Shown: piece by piece, positions 1-8,353 of the stretch
How the letters are laid out: each line of letters starts with the position of its first letter
Numbering within the stretch: position 1 is the first letter of the stretch
From: a bacterium
GTDB lineage: Bacteria > Pseudomonadota > Alphaproteobacteria > Acetobacterales > Acetobacteraceae
Reading direction: 5' to 3'
NCBI GenBank assembly: GCA_026224825.1
Contig: JAMFRO010000005.1
Location: forward strand, 17,051-81,050
Length of the DNA: 64,000 bases
Translations under genes and position numbers: made by a program
The notes under the pieces: generated by a model
What the model saw: only the letters and a program-made list of their open reading frames with translations
The model's database searches: none
Told to the model about the DNA's origin: nothing

Positions 1-834
1 GCCCCCTTGCACGACCCCTTCGGCGATATCCCCGAAGCCAATCTCTTCGGCCACCAGCTCACCACCACCTGGGACGGCAGTTTCGAACTCTTCATCGGCG
101 GCCCTCAGCGCGGCCCCAACTGGCTGCCGACCACGCCAGGCTCACGCAAACTCTTCCTCCGCCAGGGGTTCGACCGCTGGGATGAAACCCCTGCGAAAAT
201 GCGCATCGAGCGCATCGACATGACCAGCCCAAAACCTCTGCCAACCCCGGCGGATATGATCCAGGCGATGGACTGGGCCGGCAATTTCGTCACCGGCATA
301 ATGCAGGACTGGCCGGATTGGATGTTCGCGCATGGCGGCGTCAACGAACACGATCCCAACAACTTCCCCCCGGAAGCGGACACGGCGGATGACAAAAAAC
401 GCGGCCGCGCCGCCACCAACATGCATTGGCACATCGCCGAGGATGAAGCCCTCATCGTTGAATTTCCCGCGCATGAGGGCCTGTGGATGCTCACCAACAT
501 GGGCGTGTTCTGCAACAGCATGGACTACCTGTACCGCCCGGTAAGTTACACCCCAAGCCGGAGCAAAGCCGATGCGGATGGCAAAATCCGCATGGTGCTG
601 TGCCATGACGATCCAGGTTTCCACAACTGGATCGACACCCAGGGCTTTATCCGCGGCAACCTCACCTACCGGCACATGCTGGCCGGCAGGCCGGTGCCGC
701 TCGCTACAAACCTCGTAAAACGCGCCGCCCTCACCCAGGCCCTGCCGGAGGGCAGCGCGCGCGTAACGCCGGAAGTGCGCACGGCACAGCTCTGGGCCCG
801 CTTCAACGGCATCCGCCAACGCTACGGGATTTAG
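1..834 (+). CDS. DUF1214-domain protein, 5' end outside the window
   Basis: The reading frame is open to the left edge, so the N-terminus is missing; a TTG at 7 is the first possible start inside the window but is probably not the real one. The visible 277 codons contain the features I associate with DUF1214 proteins: a GGPQRGPNWLP stretch near the visible start and a C-terminal DDPGFHNWIDTQGF segment followed by a VTPEVRTAQLWAR tail. Proteins of this family are common in catabolic clusters of alphaproteobacteria and actinobacteria, and their biochemical role is not established. It runs in the same direction as the SDR and hydrolase downstream, with a 113-base gap. The family assignment is from pattern memory and is moderately sure; the function is unknown. 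Confidence 0.6.
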   Translation, partial: APLHDPFGDIPEANLFGHQLTTTWDGSFELFIGGPQRGPNWLPTTPGSRKLFLRQGFDRWDETPAKMRIERIDMTSPKPLPTPADMIQAMDWAGNFVTGIMQDWPDWMFAHGGVNEHDPNNFPPEADTADDKKRGRAATNMHWHIAEDEALIVEFPAHEGLWMLTNMGVFCNSMDYLYRPVSYTPSRSKADADGKIRMVLCHDDPGFHNWIDTQGFIRGNLTYRHMLAGRPVPLATNLVKRAALTQALPEGSARVTPEVRTAQLWARFNGIRQRYGI

Positions 835-947
835 GAACTGCATCTAACCCAGGCCATTGCATAAGGGACAGGCCATTTCCCCCAGCCAGGCGGTTGCGCG
901 CGCCCGGCAATATGCTGAAATGACCGAAAATGCGGAGGAGCAGACTC

Positions 948-1748
948 ATGACACAAGCAACCATCGGCGTCGCCATCATCACCGGGGCCGCTGGCGGCAT
1001 CGGCTCAGCCTGTGTCACCAAACTGGCCGAAGCCGGCTGGCCGCTCATCCTGTGCGACATCAGCCTGGCCCGGCTGGAAGAGCGCGCCGCCCCCTTACGC
1101 GCCGCCGGGCAGCAGGTGGAACTCCTGGCCGGAGACATGTCGGACCCAGCCATCCTCGCCCAGCTCGAAGCCATCATCGGCGACCGCCCGGTGGGTGCGG
1201 TGATCCATACAGCGGGGCTGACGCCCACCATGGCCAATGCCGCGCGCATACTGGAGGTGAATTACGACGTCTCCGCCCGGCTGGCAGCGTTAGTGCGCCC
1301 GCGCATGGCCGAAGGCGGCTGCTGCGTGCTCACCGCCTCCTCCTCGGCCTATCTGGTCAGCTCACCCGAGATCGACGCCGCCATCGCCGCCCTGACGTCT
1401 GATGATTCTTCCTCTTTGCTGCCCTTCGCCACCTCGCCGGAAATCGCCTACCCCATCTCCAAACGCGCCGTCATCCGCCTGGTCGGGCGCGAGGCCGAGG
1501 CGTTCGGCGCCCGCAACGCGCGCATCGTCTCCATCTCCCCAGGGCTGATCGACACCGCAGCCGCGCGCAAGGAAGCCGCCGCCAGCCCGCAAATGGAGGC
1601 GATGCGCCAGAAAACCCCGCTGCGCCGCTTCGGCCTGCCGGAAGAAATCGCCTCCGTCGCCGCCTTCCTGTGCTCACCGGCCGCCTCCTTCATCTCGGGG
1701 CGCGATATCCCCGTGGATGGCGGCATGCTGGTCGGGCTCGGCCGCTAA
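948..1748 (+). CDS. Short-chain dehydrogenase/reductase (SDR)
   Basis: A classical 266-residue NAD(P)-dependent SDR. The N-terminal Rossmann motif TGAAGGIG follows the first beta strand, and the active site YPISK supplies the Tyr and Lys. The C-terminal IPVDGGMLVG tail is typical of the family. I chose the ATG at 948 because a strong GGAGGAG lies at 934-940, seven bases upstream; an upstream ATG at 930 would add six residues and overlap that site. The substrate cannot be read from sequence. The stop codon is one base before the start of the next gene, so it is co-translated with the alpha/beta hydrolase. The C-terminal position of a conserved glycine-rich loop suggests an alcohol/ketone or 3-oxoacyl substrate, but this is only inference. 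Confidence 0.85.
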   Translation: MTQATIGVAIITGAAGGIGSACVTKLAEAGWPLILCDISLARLEERAAPLRAAGQQVELLAGDMSDPAILAQLEAIIGDRPVGAVIHTAGLTPTMANAARILEVNYDVSARLAALVRPRMAEGGCCVLTASSSAYLVSSPEIDAAIAALTSDDSSSLLPFATSPEIAYPISKRAVIRLVGREAEAFGARNARIVSISPGLIDTAAARKEAAASPQMEAMRQKTPLRRFGLPEEIASVAAFLCSPAASFISGRDIPVDGGMLVGLGR

Positions 1749-1749
1749 A

Positions 1750-2529
1750 ATGAGCGGCAAGGTGGACTATGTTTTCCTGCACGGCGGGGGCCAGGGTAGC
1801 TGGGTCTGGGCCGAGACCATCGCCGCCATGCGCGTCCAGGCGATCGCCGCCATGCGCGCTCAGGCACCGGAGGCAATCGGCCGTGTGCTGGCGCTGGACG
1901 TGCCCGGCTGCGGCGTAAAACGCGGGCGGGATACCACCAACACAGGCATCGACGACATCGCCGCCGAACTGCTGGCGGACATCACCGCCGCCGGGCTGCA
2001 AAACCCGGTGCTGGTCGGCCATTCCCAGGCCGGCTCGGTAATGCCGCACATCCTCACCCTCCAGCCGTCACTGTTCCGCCGCGCCATCTACATCTCCTGC
2101 TCGGTGCCGCTCCCCGGCCAGACCGTCATCGCCATGATCGGCGCCGGTGTGCACGGCGCAAACCCGGATGAAGTCGGCTGGCCGCTGGACCCGCAGACCC
2201 ATTCACTGGCAGAGCGGGCAGAGCGCATGGCAGCGTGCTTCTGCAACGATATGAACCCCGAGGAAACAGCCGTCTTTCTCGCCAAACTCGGCCCGGATGC
2301 CTGGCCCACGGCCAGCTACACCCATACGGGCTGGCGCCATGAACAGCTCGGCGCCGTGCCCGCCAGCTATGTGCTCTGCCTGCGCGACGGCATTCTGCCC
2401 GTGCCCTGGCAGGAGATTTTCGCCGCGCGCTTCAAAACCGGGCGCACCATCCGCCTCGATGCCGGGCACCAGGCCATGACCACAAGGCCGCACGCCCTGG
2501 CCGAGATTCTACGCCACGAAGCAGGATAA
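1750..2529 (+). CDS. Alpha/beta hydrolase
   Basis: A 259-residue alpha/beta-hydrolase-fold protein. The oxyanion-hole region HGGGQGSWVW is at the N-terminus and the nucleophile elbow GHSQAGS places the catalytic Ser near residue 92; the C-terminal LDAGHQAM carries the likely catalytic His. The layout resembles small carboxylesterases of the salicylate-esterase/EstC type. The ATG at 1750 starts one base after the preceding SDR stop, so the two form a translationally coupled pair. A short in-frame near-duplication (AMRVQAIAAMRAQA) is present at about residues 18-31, unusual for this fold and possibly a recent 18-24 bp slippage event. No signal peptide is seen, so it is cytoplasmic. Substrate unknown. 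Confidence 0.8.
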   Translation: MSGKVDYVFLHGGGQGSWVWAETIAAMRVQAIAAMRAQAPEAIGRVLALDVPGCGVKRGRDTTNTGIDDIAAELLADITAAGLQNPVLVGHSQAGSVMPHILTLQPSLFRRAIYISCSVPLPGQTVIAMIGAGVHGANPDEVGWPLDPQTHSLAERAERMAACFCNDMNPEETAVFLAKLGPDAWPTASYTHTGWRHEQLGAVPASYVLCLRDGILPVPWQEIFAARFKTGRTIRLDAGHQAMTTRPHALAEILRHEAG

Positions 2530-2588
2530 CCCGCTTCCCAAGGCGAATTTATGTTGCACCGCAGTAAACCCCTGTGCTTGCATGCCGC

Positions 2589-3986
2589 ATGGGGAATTTT
2601 GCTCATAGTTTCCGTGGCGAGACCTATCGCTTCGCCGATCTGAAAGCCGTTCTGGCCTGCGCCTCGGCCCGGCGCTCGGGCGATGAGCTGGCCGGGCTGG
2701 CGGCGGAGAGCGATGCCCAGCGCGTGGCGGCCAGAGCCGTGCTGGCCGACCTGCCCTTAAAAATCTTCCTCGAAGAAACGCTCATCCCCTATGAGAGCGA
2801 CGAGATCACCCGGCTGATCATCGACACGCATGATGCCATTGCCTTCAAACCCATCTCCCACCTCACCGTGGGGGCGTTGCGCGACTGGCTGCTTTCCTAC
2901 GAGGCCGATAGCGCCGCCCTAGCCAGGCTCGCCCCAGGGCTGACCCCCGAAATGGCCGCCGCCGTCAGCAAGCTGATGCGCAACCAGGATCTCATCGCCG
3001 TGGCCCGCAAATGCGTGGTGGTGAAAAAATTCCGCAACACCATCGGCCTGCCCGGCCGCCTCTCCTCGCGCCTCCAGCCCAACCACCCCACCGACGACCT
3101 GCGCGGCATCGCCGCCTCCACGCTGGACGGGCTGCTCTACGGCACCGGCGACGCCGTCATCGGCATCAACCCCGCCACCGATAATGTGCAAAACTGCATC
3201 TCGCTCCTCGACATGCTGGACAGCCTGCGCCAGCGCTACGACATCCCCACCCAGACCTGCGTGCTGACCCATGTAACCAATGCCATCGAGGTGATGAATG
3301 CCGGCGGCGCGATGGATCTGGTGTTTCAATCCATCGCCGGCAGCGAGGCGGCCAATGAAGGCTTCGGCATAAACCTCAACATTCTGCGCGAGGCCCAGGA
3401 AGCGGCGCTATCCCTCAAGCGCGGCACGCTCGGCAACGATGTGATGTATTTCGAAACCGGCCAGGGCGCCGCACTCTCAGCCGGCGCGCATTTCGGCATC
3501 GACCAGCAGACCATCGAAACCCGCGCCTATGCCGTCGCCCGCGCCTTCTCGCCTTTGCTGGTCAACACCGTGGTCGGCTTCATCGGCCCGGAATATCTCT
3601 ACGACGGCAAACAGATCATCCGCGCCGGGCTGGAAGACCATTTCTGCGCCAAGCTGCTCGGCGTGCCGATGGGCTGCGACGTTTGCTACACCAACCATGC
3701 CGAGGCCGACCAGGACGACATGGACACGCTGATGACGCTTCTTACAGCCGCCGGCGTCTCCTTCGTCATCGCCGTGCCGGGGGCGGATGACGTGATGCTG
3801 AATTACCAATCCCTCGCCTATCACGACATTCTCTACCTACGCTCGGCTTTCGGCGCCCGGCCCGCGCCCGAGTTCGAGACCTGGCTGGAAAAAATGGACA
3901 TGTACGACCATGCCGGGCGGATGCGCCTGCCGGGCGGGAACCCAGTGCTGAAACGCCTGATCGCGGAGCATCGCGATGCCGCCTGA
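2589..3986 (+). CDS. eutB: Ethanolamine ammonia-lyase heavy (large) chain EutB
   Basis: The catalytic subunit of the adenosylcobalamin-dependent enzyme that converts ethanolamine to acetaldehyde and ammonia. At 465 residues it matches the family, and the family's strongest blocks are intact: RLQPNHPTDD, GDAVIGINPATDNV, YFETGQGAALSAGA (the Glu here, about residue 289, corresponds to the substrate-binding Glu of the E. coli enzyme), NTVVGFIGPEYLYDGKQIIRAGLEDHF and CDVCYTNHAEADQ. I chose ATG 2589 over a GTG at 2574 because alignment to known EutB starts near the FRGETYRF stretch. It overlaps eutC by TGATG. There is no eutA reactivase, eutH/eat permease, eutE or microcompartment shell gene in the window. 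Confidence 0.95.
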   Translation: MGNFAHSFRGETYRFADLKAVLACASARRSGDELAGLAAESDAQRVAARAVLADLPLKIFLEETLIPYESDEITRLIIDTHDAIAFKPISHLTVGALRDWLLSYEADSAALARLAPGLTPEMAAAVSKLMRNQDLIAVARKCVVVKKFRNTIGLPGRLSSRLQPNHPTDDLRGIAASTLDGLLYGTGDAVIGINPATDNVQNCISLLDMLDSLRQRYDIPTQTCVLTHVTNAIEVMNAGGAMDLVFQSIAGSEAANEGFGINLNILREAQEAALSLKRGTLGNDVMYFETGQGAALSAGAHFGIDQQTIETRAYAVARAFSPLLVNTVVGFIGPEYLYDGKQIIRAGLEDHFCAKLLGVPMGCDVCYTNHAEADQDDMDTLMTLLTAAGVSFVIAVPGADDVMLNYQSLAYHDILYLRSAFGARPAPEFETWLEKMDMYDHAGRMRLPGGNPVLKRLIAEHRDAA

Positions 3987-4747
3987 TGCGGAGCATCGAA
4001 ATGCCAAATGAAGATCCCTGGAGCGCACTGCGGCTAGCGACACGCGCCCGCATCGGCCTCGGCCGCGCGGGCGATGCCATGAAGATCGCCGACGTGCTCG
4101 ACTTCCAATTCGCCCATGCCAAGGCGCGCGACGCCGTGCACACCAAACTCAACGTCGCTGCCCTGCAAACCGCTTTACCCGGCGCCATCCACGTCCATAG
4201 CGAGGTCGAGGGGAGAGACATGTACCTGCGCCGCCCCGACCTCGGCCGCCGCCTGCACCCCGATTGCCTGCCCCAACTCCCCCCCGGCGATTACGACGCG
4301 GTCTTCATCATCAGCGACGGCCTCTCCGCCACCGCCATCATGCAAAATGCCGTGCCGATGGTCGAAGCCATCCTCGCGCGCCTCCCCGGCTTCAAAATCG
4401 CCCCCATCATCATCGCCACCCAGGCCCGCGTGGCCCTGGGCGATGACATCGGCGAGGCCCTCGGCGCCAGACTATGCGCCGTGCTGATCGGCGAACGTCC
4501 GGGCCTGACCGTGTCGGACAGCCTCGGAATCTATCTCACCTACAACCCCAAACGCGGCACCCGCGATTCCGCCCGCAACTGCATCTCCAACATCCACGCC
4601 CATGGCGGCCTCTCCTACAACGCCGCGGCGGACATGCTGGCCTGGCTGATGCGCGAAGCCCTGCGCCGCCAGCTTACGGGTGTGAACCTGAAGGAGGCCA
4701 GCGGCCTGCTGGCCCCGGCTGAAGCCCAGCCTGCCGCGCTGGCCTAA
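3986..4747 (+). CDS. eutC: Ethanolamine ammonia-lyase light (small) chain EutC
   Basis: The small subunit that completes the cobalamin-binding site of ethanolamine ammonia-lyase. It has the family features ATRARIGLGRAGDA near the N-terminus, HSEVEGRDMYLRRPDLGRRL in the middle and SDGLSATAIMQNA and GERPGLTVSDSLGIYLTYNPKRGT towards the C-terminus, which has the RNCISNIHAHGGLSY segment. Its ATG overlaps the eutB stop (TGATG at 3984-3988), so the subunits are translationally coupled. An alternative ATG at 4001 has a GGAG six to eight bases upstream and would shorten the protein by five residues. Its stop overlaps the stop of the convergent TetR gene (shared CTAA at 4744-4747). Confidence 0.94.
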   Translation: MRSIEMPNEDPWSALRLATRARIGLGRAGDAMKIADVLDFQFAHAKARDAVHTKLNVAALQTALPGAIHVHSEVEGRDMYLRRPDLGRRLHPDCLPQLPPGDYDAVFIISDGLSATAIMQNAVPMVEAILARLPGFKIAPIIIATQARVALGDDIGEALGARLCAVLIGERPGLTVSDSLGIYLTYNPKRGTRDSARNCISNIHAHGGLSYNAAADMLAWLMREALRRQLTGVNLKEASGLLAPAEAQPAALA

Positions 4748-5367
4748 CGGCGGCGCATACCATTTAGGAAGAGCCCCACAGCAAAGCGAATCCGCTCGTC
4801 GATCTCCGCTTCATCCATCACATTGCCTGAAACGATAATGCGCGTGGGCCCGCCGACCACCAGGCTGAGGAAGGCCGAGGCGGCACGGGCGGGATCGGTC
4901 ACGATAATCTCCTTGCTGTAGCGCGCGAATAATTCGCTCAGCACCTCCATGACCGGCCCCGCCCCCCTCTCGAAGGATTCGTTGAAAAGTTCAGGGAAGC
5001 GAAAGGATTGGGTGCCAAGGATGCGCTGTAGTTTGGTGGCAACCGGCGTCGCCATATTCGTCACCCGCTGCTGGCCGATGGCGACGAGCGTTTCCTCCAG
5101 ATCCTGCGTTACCACCGCCTCTATGGCCTCTCGCGGTATCGTATAGAGGACAATGGCCCGCCTCACCGCCGCTTTAAACAAAGCCGGCTTATCCTCGTAA
5201 TAGGCATACACCGTGCGCTTGGACATGCCGACTGCGGTCGCGATCTCCTCCATCGTCGCCTGCTCGAAGCCGCGCTCCAGGAAGATGTCGAGCGCCGTGG
5301 TGAGCAGCTCCTCATGCCGCTGCACCTGCTGTTCACGGGTCGGCCGGCCGGCACGCGGTGCCGCCAA
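4744..5367 (-). CDS. TetR-family transcriptional regulator
   Basis: A TetR repressor of about 207 residues. The helix-turn-helix is at the N-terminus (TMEEIATAVGMSKRTVYAYYEDKPALF); the C-terminal ligand domain is divergent. The frame is open up to 5568, but the extra N-terminal part does not look like protein and would overlap the start of the divergent gene at 5505. A TTG at 5367, with AGG five bases before it, gives normal TetR length and starts just before the basic RAGRPTREQ linker; I prefer it with moderate confidence. It is divergent from the LuxE/LuxC-like pair, and two GGTACC palindromes in the space between them are candidate operators. Confidence 0.8.
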   Translation of the reverse strand: MAAPRAGRPTREQQVQRHEELLTTALDIFLERGFEQATMEEIATAVGMSKRTVYAYYEDKPALFKAAVRRAIVLYTIPREAIEAVVTQDLEETLVAIGQQRVTNMATPVATKLQRILGTQSFRFPELFNESFERGAGPVMEVLSELFARYSKEIIVTDPARAASAFLSLVVGGPTRIIVSGNVMDEAEIDERIRFAVGLFLNGMRRR

Positions 5368-5427
5368 TTTTGCCTCATGCTGAATCTGCTTGCCCTCCGG
5401 GGATGTTCCCCATATAATGAAACGTAC

Positions 5428-5454
5428 TGGTACCACAAAATCAGCCTGGTACCC
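5428..5454. promoter_or_regulatory. Candidate TetR operator pair (two TGGTACC boxes)
   Basis: Between the divergent TetR gene and the LuxE-like gene lie TGGTACCA (5428-5435, a perfect 8-bp palindrome) and TGGTACCC (5447-5454). Their centres are 19 bases apart, roughly two helical turns. A related double box occurs before the SDR gene at 10025. Assignment to this TetR is inference. Confidence 0.5.
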
Positions 5455-5504
5455 ATTTAAATAACCGGAAACGCCCGGAAACGGATATAGAAGGAGTACA
5501 TCAC

Positions 5505-6854
5505 ATGGGTGAAGCAGCCGCAAAGCTGACCCGGCTCGTCGGTTCTGAAAACCGCTACGATATTGCATTTGAAGACGTCCGCGCCGCCCAGGTGGAGGCG
5601 ATGAACGAGCGCTTCCAGGAGCGCAAAGACGCCATAAAACTCGTCGGCCACCGCGCCCGCGAGTCCAACCTGACCGAAATCCGCAGCCATGAGGATGCCG
5701 TGCAACTGCTGCTGCCGCACACCGCCTATAAGAGCTACCCGGAATCTTTCCTCTCCGGCGAGAAATGGGACCGCTTAGGCAAATGGCTCGACACCGTTGC
5801 CACCTACCGCGTGCCGCCGCAGGACGTCGCGTCCATCCACGGCATTGACGACTGGGTCGAGAAGCTCGAACAGGGCGGGCATTACGTGTCCTGCTCCAGC
5901 GGCACCACAGGCAAATCCGCCATGCTCGTCGCCTCCAAAGCCGACATGGAATGGTGCAAAAAAGAGGCCGTGGCCGCTTATAGCTGGGGCTCGGGCGTTA
6001 AGCCTGCCCAGGACCGCATCATTTTCGGCATGGCCCCCGTCGCCAAGGTGGCACGCAACGATGCCACCGGCGAAGCCTATACCGCGGCGCTGCAGGACCC
6101 GAATTTCGAGCGTTTCGTCTACCCCGTGCCGCCCATCACCGTCGGTGGGCTGACCAACATGGTGGTGCTGCGCAAGTCCATTGCCGACGGCACAGCCAAG
6201 CCGGAAGACATTGCCCGGTATGAAGCGACATCGGCAGCCCGCCAGAAGGCGGTTGACGATGCGGTGGGCATCACCGCGCAGGCGCTTATCGAGGCGCGCG
6301 CCAACAAGCTGCACGTCTCCGGCCTGTGGGCAGGGCTTTATAACGTCGCCAAGGCTGTGCGCGACCTGGGCTACAGCGGCAAGGATTTCAACGCCGATAA
6401 TTCGATCTACGTCGGCGGTGGGCTCAAGCGCGCGGTACTCCCGGATAATTACCGCGAATTCGTCTACGAGACGTTCAACATCCAGCCGGACCGCAACTAC
6501 CAGAATTACTCCATGCAGGAGATGCATTCCGGCATGCCGCGCTGCCAGAAGGGCGGGCGCTACCATCTGCCGGCCTGGCTGGTGCCGCTCACGCTGAACA
6601 AAAATGGCGATGAGCTGCTGCCCATCACCAAGAACGAATTCGAAGGCCGCGCCGCTTTCTTCGATCTGTCGATCGACGGCCGCTGGGGCGGGGTGATTTC
6701 CGGCGATAAAATCTCGATTGATTTCAGCCCCTGCGCCTGTGGCGCGAAGGGCCCGAGCGTGCGCGACAATGTGGCGCGGTATTCAGACCTTGAAGGCGAC
6801 GACAAGATCGGCTGCGCCGGAACCGTGGATGCCTATGTAAGAGGTGTAGCATGA
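5505..6854 (+). CDS. LuxE-like acyl-protein synthetase / acyl-AMP ligase
   Basis: A 449-residue member of the adenylate-forming superfamily closest to LuxE acyl-protein synthetases. The phosphate-binding loop SSGTTGKS is at about residues 131-138. In LuxE systems the enzyme activates a fatty acid with ATP, holds it as an acyl-enzyme on a C-terminal Cys, and passes it to the reductase LuxC; here the C-terminal region has a CACG motif that could supply such a Cys. A good AGAAGGAG precedes the ATG. Its stop overlaps the LuxC-like start by ATGA (6851-6854), so the pair is coupled. No luxA, luxB or luxD is nearby, so this is not a bioluminescence operon. The physiological acid substrate is unknown. 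Confidence 0.8.
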   Translation: MGEAAAKLTRLVGSENRYDIAFEDVRAAQVEAMNERFQERKDAIKLVGHRARESNLTEIRSHEDAVQLLLPHTAYKSYPESFLSGEKWDRLGKWLDTVATYRVPPQDVASIHGIDDWVEKLEQGGHYVSCSSGTTGKSAMLVASKADMEWCKKEAVAAYSWGSGVKPAQDRIIFGMAPVAKVARNDATGEAYTAALQDPNFERFVYPVPPITVGGLTNMVVLRKSIADGTAKPEDIARYEATSAARQKAVDDAVGITAQALIEARANKLHVSGLWAGLYNVAKAVRDLGYSGKDFNADNSIYVGGGLKRAVLPDNYREFVYETFNIQPDRNYQNYSMQEMHSGMPRCQKGGRYHLPAWLVPLTLNKNGDELLPITKNEFEGRAAFFDLSIDGRWGGVISGDKISIDFSPCACGAKGPSVRDNVARYSDLEGDDKIGCAGTVDAYVRGVA

Positions 6855-8260
6855 ACGCAGTAACTGGAGTGCAGACCCCGATCATCTCCGCGCCGATTTT
6901 CGCGCGCGGCGTGGTCATCGAGGGCAATGATTCGACACATAAATCGCGCGATCTGGGTGTGACCTTCGCCACGCCGAAGATCGATCTGAACAAGATCGTG
7001 CATCCGCGCACGGAAGTGCCGCCATTGCTCAACGTGCCGCTGGCCGAGATCATCGATTTTCTGGTCGAGACCGGACAAAAGATGCTGGCCTCGGACAATC
7101 CTTATATGCAGGAATGTTTCGACCGCATGGCCTCCACCCATATTCTGCCGCGCAGCGTGGTGGAGAATGTGGCCAGACACGCCGTGGCCTATCTGAACAA
7201 GGACATCCTCAAAGCCGAGGTCGAGCAGAACTTCCCCGACCCGCGCGCGCTGGATGGCTGGGTGCCGAAGCAGGATTTCACCGGGCGCAAAAGTTTCGTA
7301 CGCGCCTTCGCCCCGCGCCTGATCCATGTTCTGCCAGGCAACTCGCCGGGTGTTGCCGTAAAATCGGTAGCGCAGGGCGCGATGGTCAAGGGCATCAACC
7401 TGTTCAAGATGTCCTCCGCCGATCCGTTCACCATGGTCGCCATCCTGCGCACCATGGCGATGATCGACCCCGAACATCCCATCGTGAAATCAATGTCCGC
7501 CGTCTACTGGCGCGGCGGCGATGCAGCCATCGAGCAGGTGTTGTACCGGCCGCAGTATTTCGACAAGATCGTGGCCTGGGGCGGCGGCGATGCCATCAAC
7601 AATGTCATCAAATACCTCGGCCCAGGCTTCCAGCTCGTGTCCTTCGACCCGAAAACCTCGATCTCGATGGTGGGGCGTGAGGCCTTTGCATCCGAGGAAA
7701 CACTGGAACGCGCAGCCGACCTCGCCTCGGCGGATGTGATGACGCTGAACCAAGAAGCCTGCGTCGCCAGCCGCTTCCAATATGTGGAAGGCAGCCAGGA
7801 ACAGGTCGACCGTTTCTGCGCCGCACTGCATCGCCGCATCGCCGCGCGCGCGAAAGACTCAGGCGACATCCGCCCGCTGGACATGGACCTGCGCGAGCAG
7901 ATCGAAACCATGATCATGATGGATGATGAATACGGCGTCTGGGGAAAGCCTGACGGCAAAGGTGTGGTCATCCGCTCCGAAGAGCCTGTGGATTTTCACC
8001 CCATCAACAAAACCGCGAATGTCGTGCGTGTGGACAGTCTCGATGATGCCGTGAAATACATCAACGTGGCAACACAGACGGTGGGCTTCTACCCGTTCAA
8101 CCGCATGCCCGACTACCGTGACCGGCTGGCCAGCGGCGGGGCGCAGCGCATCGTGCATCTGGGCGAGGCGGGGCCGAGCACCATCGGCAATCCGCATGAT
8201 GCGATGTATCCCATGCACCGTTTCGTGCATTGGATGGCGCATGAGGATGGCCGCGCCTGA
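6851..8260 (+). CDS. LuxC-like acyl-CoA/acyl-protein reductase
   Basis: A 469-residue aldehyde-dehydrogenase-fold reductase of the LuxC family. The segment NQEACVASR places the acyl-accepting catalytic Cys at about residue 304. HVLPGNSPGVAVKSV and FDPKTSISMVG fit the nucleotide-binding fold. LuxC uses NADPH to reduce an activated fatty acid to an aldehyde. Coupling by ATGA to the LuxE-like ligase indicates a two-component carboxylic acid reductase. In this island the product aldehyde could feed the nearby SDRs or the zinc alcohol dehydrogenase, or the pair could run in the oxidative direction; the sequence does not decide. A strong hairpin follows the stop (8267-8291). Confidence 0.82.
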   Translation: MNAVTGVQTPIISAPIFARGVVIEGNDSTHKSRDLGVTFATPKIDLNKIVHPRTEVPPLLNVPLAEIIDFLVETGQKMLASDNPYMQECFDRMASTHILPRSVVENVARHAVAYLNKDILKAEVEQNFPDPRALDGWVPKQDFTGRKSFVRAFAPRLIHVLPGNSPGVAVKSVAQGAMVKGINLFKMSSADPFTMVAILRTMAMIDPEHPIVKSMSAVYWRGGDAAIEQVLYRPQYFDKIVAWGGGDAINNVIKYLGPGFQLVSFDPKTSISMVGREAFASEETLERAADLASADVMTLNQEACVASRFQYVEGSQEQVDRFCAALHRRIAARAKDSGDIRPLDMDLREQIETMIMMDDEYGVWGKPDGKGVVIRSEEPVDFHPINKTANVVRVDSLDDAVKYINVATQTVGFYPFNRMPDYRDRLASGGAQRIVHLGEAGPSTIGNPHDAMYPMHRFVHWMAHEDGRA

Positions 8261-8266
8261 TTCGAA

Positions 8267-8291
8267 TGGGAGCGCTGCATCAGCGCTCCCA
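8267..8291 (+). terminator. Rho-independent-like hairpin after the LuxC-like gene
   Basis: A perfect 11-bp stem (TGGGAGCGCTG / CAGCGCTCCCA) with a 3-base CAT loop starts six bases after the stop codon. There is no T run, so termination is likely but not certain; it may also protect the mRNA 3' end. Confidence 0.6.
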
Positions 8292-8353
8292 CTCCACCTA
8301 GCCTGCCTCTCCCGCATCCGCTAAGATGCAAAAAACCTCAGCAGGAAACACCC

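Noticed and set aside
5505..8260. A bioluminescence (lux) operon
   Set aside because: Only the LuxC and LuxE-type genes are present; no luciferase subunits or luxD-like transferase nearby.
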